Source of the DNA: Kappaphycus alvarezii | Lineage: Eukaryota > Rhodophyta > Florideophyceae > Gigartinales > Solieriaceae | Direction: 5' to 3' | DNA: 64,000 bases | Assembly: GCA_002205965.3 (NCBI GenBank) | Contig: NADL03000653.1 | Coordinates: 248,001 to 312,000, forward strand | In this document: positions 47,060 through 57,169 of the stretch, in pieces | Layout: each line of letters begins with the position of its first letter | How positions within the stretch are numbered: position 1 is the first letter of the stretch | Translations under genes and position numbers: made by a program | The notes under the pieces: model-generated | Databases searched by the model: none | The model's input: only the letters and a program-made list of their open reading frames with translations | What the model was told of the DNA's origin: nothing

Positions 47060-47534
47060 TGATAGGGGTAAATCGACGGGAGAAGAGATATTCAGAACCA
47101 ACTACCCCAAGAAGGAGGTGTTGCAAGCGACAAAAGTGCTACCGTGGTATAGTTGAACGAACGAAAAGTTGTGGATAGGGAAGACAGTTGAATGGGCTAC
47201 AAGCAAGTATGGAAGGGGCAGGGTCTACCACCTATGCTTAGTGACTAGGGTAAAATAAATGCTTCTTGGGTCTGAAGTTGACTCTCAACTTCCTAACTAT
47301 TTGGGACTGAGTTTGAATCTGCCTGCCAACTTGCTTGACCTCTCCATGAGGAAGCGGTTTACTCAGCTTATATAGACTTTTGGCTACCCCTAAAGTCCGA
47401 ACAAAACTACAGAAGGTACCAGGAAATGCGCAGAAACAATTTGTGCGGATGACATACTCTAAACAGAAGATACTTAAGAAACTAAAAATCAATGAGGTCC
47501 TCTTATTTCCCACTCTCTAAATCAGATCCAAACA
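47060..47534 (-). repeat. Probable 5' LTR of gypsy element 3
   Basis: Read on the minus strand, the segment starts TGTTTGGATCTGATT and ends CCCCTATCA, followed by TTTGGTACTC, where TGGTACTC could start a primer-binding site. A TATA-like CTATATAAG lies at about 47368-47376. Size (475 bp), TG...CA ends and position 90 bp before gag fit an LTR. No second copy is in the window, so the boundaries are inferred. Confidence 0.45.
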
Positions 47535-47590
47535 ACTCCTCTAAAATATCCATGCTGTCCAAGCAGTCCCCACAAATATCTGCGAATGGC

Positions 47591-48219
47591 TCACAGCTCT
47601 ATTCCCTCCTGGGAGATATCTAAACTACTAAAGATATCTCCATCCGGTTCCAGCGTCGGCACCACTTGATCCATACTCTCCAGTCCAGGCCCCACCAGTA
47701 CAACACTTTCCATGCCCCCATTTCCCTCATCCAACTCGTCCTCGTCCTCGTCATCCTCCTCTTCCTCCTCTTCCTCCTCATCCTCATCCTCCTCTTCAAC
47801 CTCATCCTCATCCTCATCCCCATCCTCCTCTTCAACTCCATCCTCCCCGTCCTCCTCGTTATTAACCTCATAGACCAATCCAAGGGCTACCCACTCCCAA
47901 AGGTCTCCCCAGCTCCCTCCTCGATGTCCCACTCCCGCCCCTTACCTACCTCCTCCGCCTCATCCTCGATAAAGAGGCGACGCACGAATTCGATGACCTT
48001 TTTCTTGGTTTGCCGGCGCAGGTAGTCCTCGCGGTCAGTAGGTCCGAAAGGGAGTAGGGGAATGGAGTTTAGGGGGTGGGGATGGCGATTTTTGGAAATG
48101 ATTTTCGAGGGGCGTAGATTGGTCATTTTGGCAGGTTTGGAGGAATGGGAGGTAATGAAGGGTGTTTCGGGTGTGTGGGGGGAGGGGTGATTAGCAAAAT
48201 GATCGGGGACGTTTAACAC
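47591..48219 (-). pseudogene. Host-like acidic protein gene with one frame change
   Basis: Two minus-strand frames join near 47895. The upstream one (from 48219, or ATG 48126 giving MTNLRPSKIISKNRHPHPLN) contains PFGPTDREDYLRRQTKKKVI and FVRRLFIEDEAEEVGKGREW. The downstream one continues WVALGLVYEVNNEEDGEDG, then about 45 nearly pure Asp/Glu residues, and ends LDISQEGIEL. A single-base shift separates them. Composition suggests a nuclear or chromatin-associated acidic protein. I recognise no family. If the shift is an assembly error this is an intact gene of about 170 codons. Confidence 0.45.
47730..47860. repeat. TCC/TCA trinucleotide microsatellite
   Basis: Runs of CCTCGTCCTCGTCATCCTCC and CTCCTCTTCCTCCTCATCCT type encode the Asp/Glu tract of the overlapping minus-strand gene. 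Confidence 0.8.
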
Positions 48220-48616
48220 TTGGAATAAAGGAGTTTAAATAGGCTCCCGGGGAAGGTTCTATAGATTAGAAATAGGTAAAACAAATCTGCAAGGGATTTT
48301 TGTAGTAGTGAATTTGCGCCCTTTTTCTCAAAAAAACGAATTTGGAGGAGGATGTAAGCAAAAAGGGAAAAAGGACTTGATTCGGGATCGATTCAGAGGG
48401 GTAGATACAGTATAAAAATATCTAGATAAAATGGAAGTAAATTTGGAGAGGACCGCGGTAATGATAGGCGAGGTTCGGGGAGGACGAGGAAGGACCGGAA
48501 CTATAAGCAAATTTGGACAAGGAGAGGTAGTACAGTAAACTATAGGCCTGTAGATGACGGCGACAAAAAAATCTGCGCCTAACAGATACCATTCAGGTGC
48601 AAGGTCGTTCACGCCC
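48220..48616. other. Spacer, no gene
   Basis: A 107-codon frame (48328-48651 minus) overlaps the end of the next gene in another frame and has no domain. It is likely promoter or 5' region of the acidic gene. Confidence 0.35.
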
Positions 48617-50167
48617 CTTTCAAATCGAGTTCTATCCTGTGGAAAAGCCACTTTTCGAACCGGGGATCACGGGCTCGAGGATCAACAGAGCCCCAACTAG
48701 TTTTACCATACTCATTTAGATGAGCATCGGAATCGGCTTCTGCCAAAATTTGTTTAATCTCATGCAACCAGGTGTAAAGTTGTGATATTTGCCGCTCGAC
48801 AGACTCCAGTGTTACTTACCCTTCCATTTCTTTGTTCATAATATTCTCCAGCAGTTCCCTCAATAACACACTTCCTGATTCAGGATTAACCCAACGCTCT
48901 TTTCGTGCTAGGTAAGCCAGACATGGTACTTCAGTAACATCCTGTCTTGTGACATGTAGAGCCATCGGGCGCGAGCGCGCAATCTTATCCCGCCTCGATT
49001 GCCGTATGCAATTTCTAAGACGTCTGAAACGTGGATCCTGGTAGGTAACCGTTCCGAATGCTCCAATCCGGTAGGGCTTTCAGGTTACTCAGCTTCCCAT
49101 GACATAATAGGAAACATCAATGCCATCTATTTCACTTGTATAGACGTGCCAGAAACGTCTGTAGACATTAATTGCGGCCCGTATGCAGTCTATGATGTAG
49201 GAAAACGATACATCAACTCCGAGCACCATGCTCTTACATGCTTCTAATAACGACCCAATAGTCTCCTCTGGGAGAATAAATAGGCAGCCGCCCTTTTCGG
49301 CCTCCGTCCACCATACAGCCGTAATGAGAGCATGGGTTTCAAGATACCATAACCTCTTCAGCCTTGTTTTTGTCTGTAGATTACCAGAGGGCATTAGTTG
49401 CTAATGATAATAGAAAATGATGGGTTCCAATGGCACAGGTAAGCGCATCGGATATTTTAGGTTCCTGTACCACGCAGGGAATGCAGGAAGCAATTCAGCA
49501 TCTCTCGCACTGATAAATGTGCCGACTCATATGCATAAATTGGAAAGCAAATTCCAAACCTCTGTCTGCAGTAATATTCGAATTCGAAATGAGGCCTCGC
49601 GCCGAAACCATTCCAGACGCGGTTCTTAAGCCCATCTCATAGCAGTGGCATAGAGCTGTCAATAGAACCACCATCAAGTGTGAGTAGCTGTGCTACAGCA
49701 TCAAGATAGTACACCTCTTTCATTTCGCGCACAAATGTTCGATCGCAGCGCAGTGACCTTGGCACAGCCCACATCAATCTTCACTCGACGAATTGGGACC
49801 ATGCACCCTTAAAGCCTTGGTAGTCAACTGCAGCATATTCTTGATAGCGAAGAATATCTGCTTTCATCAAAGGGTCAGACTCCGCAGATACAGAGAGTAC
49901 ATACATGCGGAATGACATTTCCCGGATTGGGAAAGTGTTCCGGTCGTGTGTCTCTAAAAGAAGACGTATGTCAATTATGTCATCTTCCGCAGCGCTGCTG
50001 TGATTACCACTTTTCATCCGAGCTTTCCTTGCTTGCGTGCTTCGCGCACCGGCCCAATCAGAATCAAATATAGTCATCATCTGTTCATGATGGAAAATCT
50101 CCACGACTTTCACGCCCATATTGGTGCGTTTCACTCCTTTCAAATCCTCCCTACCATTTGTCACCAC
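48617..50167 (-). pseudogene. Unidentified minus-strand gene, 3-4 frames
   Basis: A series of protein-like segments. 50167-49781 (128 codons) has KVVEIFHHEQMMTIFDSDWA, IDIRLLLETHDRNTFPIREM, ESDPLMKADILRYQEYAAVD. The same frame after a TGA has PRSLRCDRTFVREMKEVYYL and AVAQLLTLDGGSIDSSMPLL. 49394-49089 has ETHALITAVWWTEAEKGGCL, FILPEETIGSLLEACKSMVL and AAINVYRRFWHVYTS. A last stretch (about 49060-48617) has FRRLRNCIRQSRRDKIARSR, TEVPCLAYLARKERWVNPES, GSVLLRELLENIMNKEMEG and ends RFEKWLFHRIELDLKGA. A GTAAGT at about 48826, just after KEMEG, could be a splice donor. No family is recognised; it may be a transposon ORF or a broken host gene. Confidence 0.45.
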
Positions 50168-51424
50168 CCCTTACCGCCCGTACTCTACATAGTGCCATAA
50201 CCGCCTCCATCACCGCCTCAACAGGCCTCAAGGCTGCCAACTTCCTCCCTTTACACTCTCCTTCTCTCAACTCTTCCTCACAAGGCTTCACCAATATCAT
50301 ATTCTCCCTGACAGGCGTCAGGGAGAACAGCTCACCTCCACCGTACTTCAACATTTCCATGTTATCCCTGACAGATTTCCACATTCCAGTCTCATCTCGA
50401 CCACGCACCACCACCCCCACCTCCACCTGAAATCTATCATGGTCCACCACTCTCGCTCCTTCTTCACCATTTTTACCTTTTTCGCTCCATCTGCACCAGG
50501 CCTTCCCACCCTCGTTTCCTTTACATCGTGCTCCTCACCTCCATCCATGTCCCGACTAGGCATCCTCACTCCTACTTCAGCTCATCACGCCCTCACTACA
50601 CCTATTCCCTTTCCATCATGCTCCACTAATCGGTCCTCATCCGTACCAGGCTTCCTCTCTCTCACCTCATCCCCATTAGGCCTCCCCACTCCCATCTTAT
50701 CTCCATCATGCACCTCAACTCCTCATGTCCACCAGGCTTCCTTAACCCTTCTTCGCCATGGTCCACCCCTCCCACCTCACCTCGACCTGGCCTCCCCACA
50801 CTTACCCCCTCTCCAACATGCTCTCCTAATCCCTCCTCACCTCGACTAGGTTTCTCCACTCCCACCACGTCCTAACTAGGCTTCTCCACTCCCACCTCGT
50901 CTCCATCAGGCGTCCCCACTCCCATGCCATTTCCATCATGCTTCTCACCTCCCTCATGTCTACCAGGCTTCCCCACTCCCATTTCATCCCGAACATGCAT
51001 CACCACCCCCACTTCATCTCCATCACGCTCCGCTCCACCACTCCCAACCCTTCTTCGCCATGGTCCACCCCTCCCACCTCACCTCGATCCGGCGTCCCCA
51101 CACTTACCCTCTCTCCACCATGCTCTACCAACCTCTCCTCATCTCGACTACGGTGGGCACTACCAATTCCACCTGCACATTATTAACCACTCCCATCTCC
51201 TCTCCATAAAGCAGAAATACAGACTTTTCCTTCTCATGGGACCTTCGCTTAACACTGGGTGAAGCACATGATTCCGTACTGACAACGCTAGCCACTCTTT
51301 TCTTTCCTTTAGCGACCTCCTTCGCTGCAATGTCAATGGTGCAAGAGACAGACTTTTCGCAAGATGCCCTTTGATCGTCTGTGTAGCTCCTTGCCAGTTC
51401 TGGTTTTTTAATCTTCAATCGCAT
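50151..51424 (-). pseudogene. Putative host gene with internal minisatellite
   Basis: From ATG 51424 the minus strand reads RLKIKKPELARSYTDDQRAS, AAKEVAKGKKRVASVVST, PSVKRRSHEKEKSVFLLYGE, then enters a Gly/Glu/Arg-rich tandem repeat region, and past it a frame at 50450-50151 reads DHDRFQVEVGVVVRGRDETG, MWKSVRDNMEMLKYGGGELF, ENMILVKPCEEELREGECKG, RKLAALRPVEAVMEAVMALC. Start and end look like ordinary protein and the repeat unit (33 bp) preserves frame. Stops within the repeat break the reading. It is unrecognised, possibly a rapidly changing repeat protein. Confidence 0.4.
50440..51150. repeat. 33-bp minisatellite with a longer-range duplication
   Basis: Degenerate units resembling CTCCCCACTCCCACCTCATC followed by TCCATCATGCT, about 33 bp each, fill some 700 bp. 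The block containing CCCTTCTTCGCCATGGTCCA occurs at about 50748 and again at about 51046 with only a few differences over 80 bp, a spacing of about 298 bp or nine units. Because 33 is divisible by three, both strands stay open for long distances. Confidence 0.75.
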
Positions 51425-51663
51425 TTTCCGAGCTCACCTTCCTCTTCTATTCCCTGGTCCAGATTTTTTTCATCCATCTTATTGAAGTGGATTGCAACGT
51501 GTTATCATGCGAACAGCACCTCAGAAGACTGCAGAGGGTTAGGCAAGGGCGAGTCGATGGCGGATATTTTGAGATGTTGATCGTCAATATGTTGACTCGT
51601 TAACGTTTAACACACGGAGAGACCACCTCGCAGTAAACCAATCCCCTCTTTTTCCTCTCCTAA

Positions 51664-52180
51664 AAGTTCTACATGGCCGGCTCGAGGCCAGCCAGCAGGC
51701 ATGTTAAGTTCGACATCACAGTAGCTGCAGCATGCCTCTTCATAAACCGCAACCGTCTCCTTGACACTCACTTCCCCCTTAACATTGGTCTTCTTCCCTT
51801 ACTTGTTGGCACCCACCCCTCCCCAAACCACCCCGCCATCGCCATCACCCTCTCCCCCAGCCGGGACCAACAAAATATTCCCCAAATGCAAATCCTGATG
51901 TGTGAGCCACCCCTTAACCTTGTGCGCAAACACCAAGGCGGCTACAACCCTCTCTAACACAGTCATCTGACTGATTAGCTCGCCCAACCTGCCCTCCTTG
52001 ACGAGGTTATCCAAACTAAGACCACTGACAGTCTCTATAACCAAATATCCCACGCCTTACTCCCCTTCCGCAACTTCCATCCCCCTCCCAGCAACCTCTG
52101 GACATTAAGACAATTGCCCAACTCCCATAACCCCCTCCCTGTCTCTGAAACACGGCGATGCCGCCCTAGACAATTCTAAC
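51664..52180 (-). pseudogene. Protein kinase (haspin-like) fragment
   Basis: On the minus strand, NCLNVQRLLGGGWKLRKG (about 52120-52060) and, in a shifted frame from 52053, GYLVIETVSGLSLDNLVKEG, LISQMTVLERVVAALVFAHK and WLTHQDLHLGNILLV form the hinge, helix and catalytic loop of a eukaryotic protein kinase. The loop HQDLHLGN with a preceding AALVFAHK is closest to haspin-type kinases (HRDLHxGN), which phosphorylate histone H3. The Arg of HRD reads Gln. A TAA follows about 16 residues later, and the DFG region is not visible in the frame that continues to 51664. It looks like a broken copy or one with missing exons. Confidence 0.5.
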
Positions 52181-52412
52181 GCCGACCCTCCCCCCGGAAC
52201 AAGGCGAGGACATTGCCGCCCGCATGTTCCAAGGGGCGACTTCTCAACGGGGTAATCGGAAACTCGACGAGCGAAAACTCCCACTTGACGCCGACCTTCC
52301 TGGGGCCGAGCGCCCTGGACACATTCATATCACCTGTGGAAAACAACCATAGATCGAGCAGAGCTGCTCGCATCGACGACTTTCATATACGTCAAAAACC
52401 TATTCTTTCCGA
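52181..52412. other. Upstream of the kinase fragment
   Basis: A minus-strand frame at 52373-52176 (LLDLWLFSTGDMNVSRALG) could be the eroded kinase N-lobe, but no motif is certain. Confidence 0.25.
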
Positions 52413-55150
52413 TTGCCTCAAGGTTCTGCTGGAGGTTGTTACCTCTTACCACTCTTACTACCACCTCAAATGCGCAATTCACGTGCTGTACTGCGACGTT
52501 TGGGTTTGACGCCACCAGGGCTCAGCACGAACCTCGTGTTGCTCAGTATCATACCAGATATTGTAAAAATTTCCTTAGAAGGGGTCGATAGAATTGATAT
52601 GGATGGTAGCCAGGTGAATATTTTCATTGATATCGCAGGCTTTATCGCAAATTATCCAGCTATGTCACATGTTTTGGACTTGCTCGGCCACACTTCAGCT
52701 TCATCATGTACATTTTGCACTTTCAGGAGAGAGAACTAGGTTGATAAGAGCAGTTACGGATTTACAAGGGATGTGCATTCATTATCAAGCGCAGATATGC
52801 GCTGTTTTGAACGCCATACGGCTTTGAGGGGAAGCAGTATAAGAGAGAAAGGGACAAGGTGGTTGAGAATGTCGAAGACAGAGACTGTTTCGGAAGAGCG
52901 GTGTCCACTAATCTGTTTGCAAAAGGCCTTTCGGGGATGCAGATCAAAGATGCCGCTTAACAAGAATGGGAAAAGAGTTGTAAGCGGTATGTTCGGTCCT
53001 TACGGCTCATGCGTTGTAGCTACTGATCATCTTCTGACTCGAATGGCCATTAATGTCATGACATTTTGCTTTCATCTACTGCCAGACAATGAATCGAGGC
53101 TGTGTATGGATGTCTTGCTTTGTGCAAGTTTGCGGAAGAACGTGTGTTTCTGCCACAGACGGAAGTGTACAACGCGAAAACAAAAAGTATCCACAACATG
53201 AGCGTTTGAGCCACATACTGCTAACTAACTATACCTGCTCGGGTGTTTCGAACAGGTGCAACAGTTATAGGATGCACAGTAACAGATGCGTTTTGGAACT
53301 CCGTGAAACTACTTGAAGACCTTCAAGCATTAGTTGCATGTACGTATTAGTGGCCAACTGCACTTGTTGATGGATTGAATACTGTGGACAAAGTATCCGC
53401 CCTACGAACAAGTGGATGTGCAGTTTGCAAATAAAAGCATCCAAGTACGTAGCAGAGGTGGATAACTTCACGACACTAGTTTATGAAGAGATGGGCTCAG
53501 AAACCAGAATAGCTGACAGACTTGACAAACCGAGCTTGCACAGGTTTATTGAGTTGTTCCGTTACAATATTCCTAGTTATGGACATGTACGTCACCTTAT
53601 GGAGCTTCTGTTTGAAGCTGCCCATCAACCATTGAAAAAATGCTTTGTTCGAAGTACTCACAGGCTGCCGCAGTGATCAGCAACATAGCATTAGTTGGCG
53701 AATGATTGGAATGGGCGTATTGGAGTCTTGCTTCAGTTACTGCACTGCAGTGATGCCAGAGAATCTAGCAGCGCTGCCAGATGCTAACGAAAATTGCTTT
53801 TCGGTGAGAAGATTTAGCAACTGAACCACGAAAATGAATCTCATGCCAATTATAGGAGGTATGTCGACGAAAAAATAACCAAGTTGTGTATCCCGAAGTT
53901 GTATCAAGAACTGGAAGGGGGCGGAAACATCAGCTCTAATTGGCTTGGAGGGAAGATGATTTGGGAGTCAATGAGTAGAGTGAAGGAGCCATCTATTCTT
54001 CGAGTCAAAAATAGGCATGGAAGGGTACTACAAATGTCGGATTTTCTTCGAAAGGCTTAGAGAATTTTGAACAACAAATTTCCGATCTTGAACGACAAAT
54101 TTGAGCCAAGCAATGACGGGTCGAATGATCTATCATTGTACAGCCGAGAGAGAAGAATTGGGGTTCAAAACGGAAAGTCCCTCCGGAATGCTTATTCTCA
54201 TGACGTATTAACTATTGGGGAGATCGTTCAAGTTCTGCTCAGCACATCGAAATTGGAGTCCAGTTTATTCAAAGCTGTTGACTCTGAGGAATTCAGAAGC
54301 GATCTTCATATGAGGCACTATTACTTTGCTGTGGTCTGTATTACTCATATAATACAGACCATCCTTGGGCTTTCGTGCTCCCTTGTCAGTTCGCGGAAGG
54401 AATAGTGAGAATTTTGGAACATTTGAGTACGGATAACATCAAATTGTTGATGCTCAAAGACGGCGCTCGCCGAATTAGTTCCTACAAACAAGTGCACAGA
54501 GGAATGTAGCTTTAACATGCAAGGTAAGACTGTTACTCATGAGAAATGGGTGCTGAGCGGTGGTGAATACTACGTACAACGAAGGCAAGATGGATACCCT
54601 CCTAGGATGGCATGAGCAATTTGGTATTCATACGAAAGAGTATGTTTTGTATATTTGTCTCTTTGAATTAGAGCGTAGATGTAAGTGGATTAGGCATTGG
54701 AAATAAAGATATTATTTGTTATAATTTTAATGCTTCGTTTAAACTGAATGTTCGCATCTGGTGCAACCTATGCGAAGAATCAGGCATTCCAAAACTGTTG
54801 AGAAGAAGTATTGTTTATGATGATCGAAGAAGCCAAAGGAGAATGATACGAACCAACTAAGGTTTGGTCACCAGTGTGAGAAATTTTATCGAAAATTTAA
54901 AACAAATGTGATTGAATCAAACGTGTTCTGATGCATGGAGATATCCAAGTAAGGTATTGAGGATCTGAAAGTGATGTGGCTTTATTTTCAGGTGAATAAT
55001 AACTAAATTCCTTGAACGCTTTCTGATGTGAAATGGTCTCGTGTATCCGTTGAATGGAAGAGACTGGGAACAATTCGCTGTAACAACATGAAGTTCACGT
55101 TGGGCAACGTGAAGGTAGCTCCGTATGACTATGGAAAAGGCGGGCAAGTT
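52413..55150 (+). pseudogene. TNP2/Transposase_21-like transposase relic
   Basis: A plus-strand series of fragments. 52540-52739 has ISLEGVDRIDMDGSQVNIF, IDIAGFIANYPAMSHVLDLL and GHTSASSCTFCTF, matching the region of CACTA-type (TNP2) transposases where a conserved D..G...D is followed by a GH...C..C site. 52773-53201 has NKNGKRVVSGMFGPYGSCVV, ATDHLLTRMAINVMTF, LCMDVLLCASLRKN. 53416-53676 has DRLDKPSLHRFIELF and HLMELLFEAAHQPLKK. Later pieces to about 55150 (FAEGIVRILEHLSTDNIKLL, RIWCNLCEESGIPKLLRRSI) continue the same protein. Stops and frameshifts are frequent. The family call is moderate: the overall order suits a large cut-and-paste transposase, but the catalytic residues are not certain. 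Confidence 0.45.
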
Positions 55151-55389
55151 ATTTCAAATACTTGAGCCCCTATAATAATTTGAAATCGAACTGGTACATT
55201 CAAATTAAGGTGGGATTTTTTAAAATGCATGCGTGCGTATCATATATTAAATATAATTGTGCCACGTTTAGTGTTGCAGCTAAAATATAGAAATTTCGAA
55301 TCGTTTGTTTAATTTGACGGAACAAGGCCCAATAAAATTATTGTTGATATAGCTAGTCTCAACCTAAGTTTGCAATTGTAGTGATATCA
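55151..55389. other. AT-rich spacer
   Basis: No gene or repeat seen between the TNP2-like relic and gypsy element 4. Confidence 0.3.
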
Positions 55390-55894
55390 AGGTGAACAAT
55401 GTGTTCGTCCATCGTTCTTGACATTACCACGACATCATCAGTGTACAACCGTACGAATGGCATATACTTGAAGAGATCGCTATCCATGCGCTGGAAACAT
55501 GCAGGGGCGTTCATTAGCCCGAAGGCTAATCCATGACCACGAACTCAAAAGAGCCAAGCTTGCAGCTGAAATCCGTGATCTCTCTGACGTCTTGGCTGAT
55601 TAGTATCTGCCAATACCCGTAGAACATGTCTAACCAAGTATAAACCTCTGCGTCGCCGGTGTCGTCAACTATTTCCTCGAGAAGCTGTATAGGATACTTG
55701 CATCCTTTCACTATCTTATTCAAGCTCCTATAGTATATGTATAACCTTTGATTTGCGTCTTTTTTGTCAGCGAACACGATCGCAAAACCCCAAGGTGACT
55801 TGGATGGCTTAATAACTCCCGCTGCAAGCATCCGGTCTATCTTCTCTTTTAAATTCTTGTTCCATTTGGCGGAACTCGGCGTATGGTGTGACAA
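55390..55894 (-). pseudogene. Reverse transcriptase fragment (gypsy element 4)
   Basis: A minus-strand frame of 122 codons reads KEKIDRMLAAGVIKPSKSPW, GFAIVFADKKDANQRLYI, EVYTWLDMFYGYWQILIS with the first catalytic Asp, and DFSCKLGSFEFVVMD. A stop follows (PSG region), and fragments to about 55390 include the thumb-side YTDDVV-like block and DEHI. The usual SIDL...GYWQ reads TWLDMFYGYWQ. It is truncated just after the YxDD region. Confidence 0.75.
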
Positions 55895-56077
55895 ATTGGC
55901 TTGTAACTCGACAAAATCGAACGAGTGTCGACACGGTACCTCGACTGGAGGTAAGTCCGAGACACCGAACGCAATCTAATTTGAAGCCTTCACCAGAATT
56001 TCTGTGCTTTTCTTTCTCCCGTCGTCGCGCAGGTACCCTAATGCCTTGCGCACCGCCTCAGCTCGACCTTCGTCTAC

Positions 56078-57169
56078 CTACCGTTCAGCTTCCTCACCCA
56101 AGCACATCATCAAACTCCACGCCGTCCTCATTCGATGCGATGCCTTCTTCATCGTCCGCATCTTCCCCATCATCACTAGACTCTCCGGTGTTGAATGCAT
56201 CTGAGGCTTCTTCCCCATCATGGTTGTTTCAGAGTACTGAGGGGTCAGAATTGTTTTTAAGCCGTTCTTAAACTTAGCCACATTTTTGTCCAAGTCCAAC
56301 GAAGCTCTCGTTCTCTTCACCGTTGGTCCTCCGATGATGACATCGAACGGAGACTCTGGCACGATGACAAAGTCAACCAGTGATGTAAGATCCCCGACAG
56401 TCATGGGTACCTTCTTCAAATCACCGGCTACTCTTGCCTATTTCCCGTTTGCGACCGTCACCCTCTGTAGTGTCTGCAGAGGCTAAATACGTAGCAGGTC
56501 AACCAACCGTCGAGAGATTACATCTGGTACGAGGCCTGAGTCGAAAAAGGTCCAAGTTCCATGCCCGTAAACGTTCGTGATCCCAAGCTTAAGCTCTTTT
56601 TCGGTCCCGACGTCTATCGCTTTTTCTTCCCCGAATCCCCGGGTTCGGCGGCGTTCATGAGAGGAACTAATCTTCCGACAGCAAATAACTTCTTTGCCTT
56701 CAGCGTGGCTTGCTTAGCGTCGCCTCTAAGGATCTGTCCGATACTGATACCCCCATTCGCTTGGGCGATGGCAGCTAAAACTCGTACTGTTCTACCTTCG
56801 TAGCTCGTGCCTTTACACCAGTCGCTGTCAGATCTGTCTTCTTTCCCTTATTGCCCTTCTTCTTTGCCGAGCGCTTAGGTAGTGGGCAACCAGATTATTG
56901 ATTCCTATCGGGTTGCCTGCGTTGTAGCGTCCTCTCTTACGGGAAGTATCGCCACCGGCACCGCGCAACTCGGCCCACCACTCCACGACATCCCCAAGGT
57001 AGTCGTCTTCAGAGCTGTCAGACTCTCTCATGACGGAGAGCTTCTGAGGGTCACGTTACTCAGGTTCTTTCTGCTTGGCGGAATTACGCTGCTTCTTCTA
57101 GCAATCGTCCTTCTCGTGCCCGTTTTTTCCACAGCACGAACACAGAAGACTGTCCCGCTGCTTCTTCCA
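56078..57169 (-). pseudogene. Gag-Pol linker and DSG protease (gypsy element 4)
   Basis: After the gag stop: a second zinc knuckle, then SDSSEDDYLGDVVEWWAELR (57031-56828 frame), an Ala-rich stretch (LAAIAQANGGISIGQILRGD, KQATLKAKKLFAVGRLVPLM), and a protease with FFDSGLVPDVISRRLVDLL (about 56535), VTVANGK and, in frame 56419-56078, LTSLVDFVIVPESPFDVIIG. The order and spacing follow element 3. Several stops break it. Confidence 0.65.

Larger units (their letters stand above)
44040..47534 (-). mobile_element. Ty3/gypsy LTR retrotransposon 3, best preserved, 3' half missing
   Basis: Minus-strand element with the order probable 5' LTR (47534-47060), gag (46970), zinc knuckles, DSG protease (46048-45107), linker and RT (44793). 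Each block is open over 80-313 codons, far better preserved than element 1. It ends within the RT connection at about 44045, directly against an unrelated plus-strand ORF. RNase H, integrase and 3' LTR are absent, so this is a 5' fragment. Confidence 0.8.

Noticed and set aside
47666-48025. Leu/Ile-rich plus-strand ORF resembling a membrane protein
   Set aside because: It is the antisense of the Asp/Glu microsatellite; the hydrophobic run is an artefact of the complementary codons.
50439-51262. Long Pro/Ser/Leu-rich plus-strand ORFs
   Set aside because: They result from the 33-bp repeat being divisible by three; the non-repeat flanks look coding on the minus strand.
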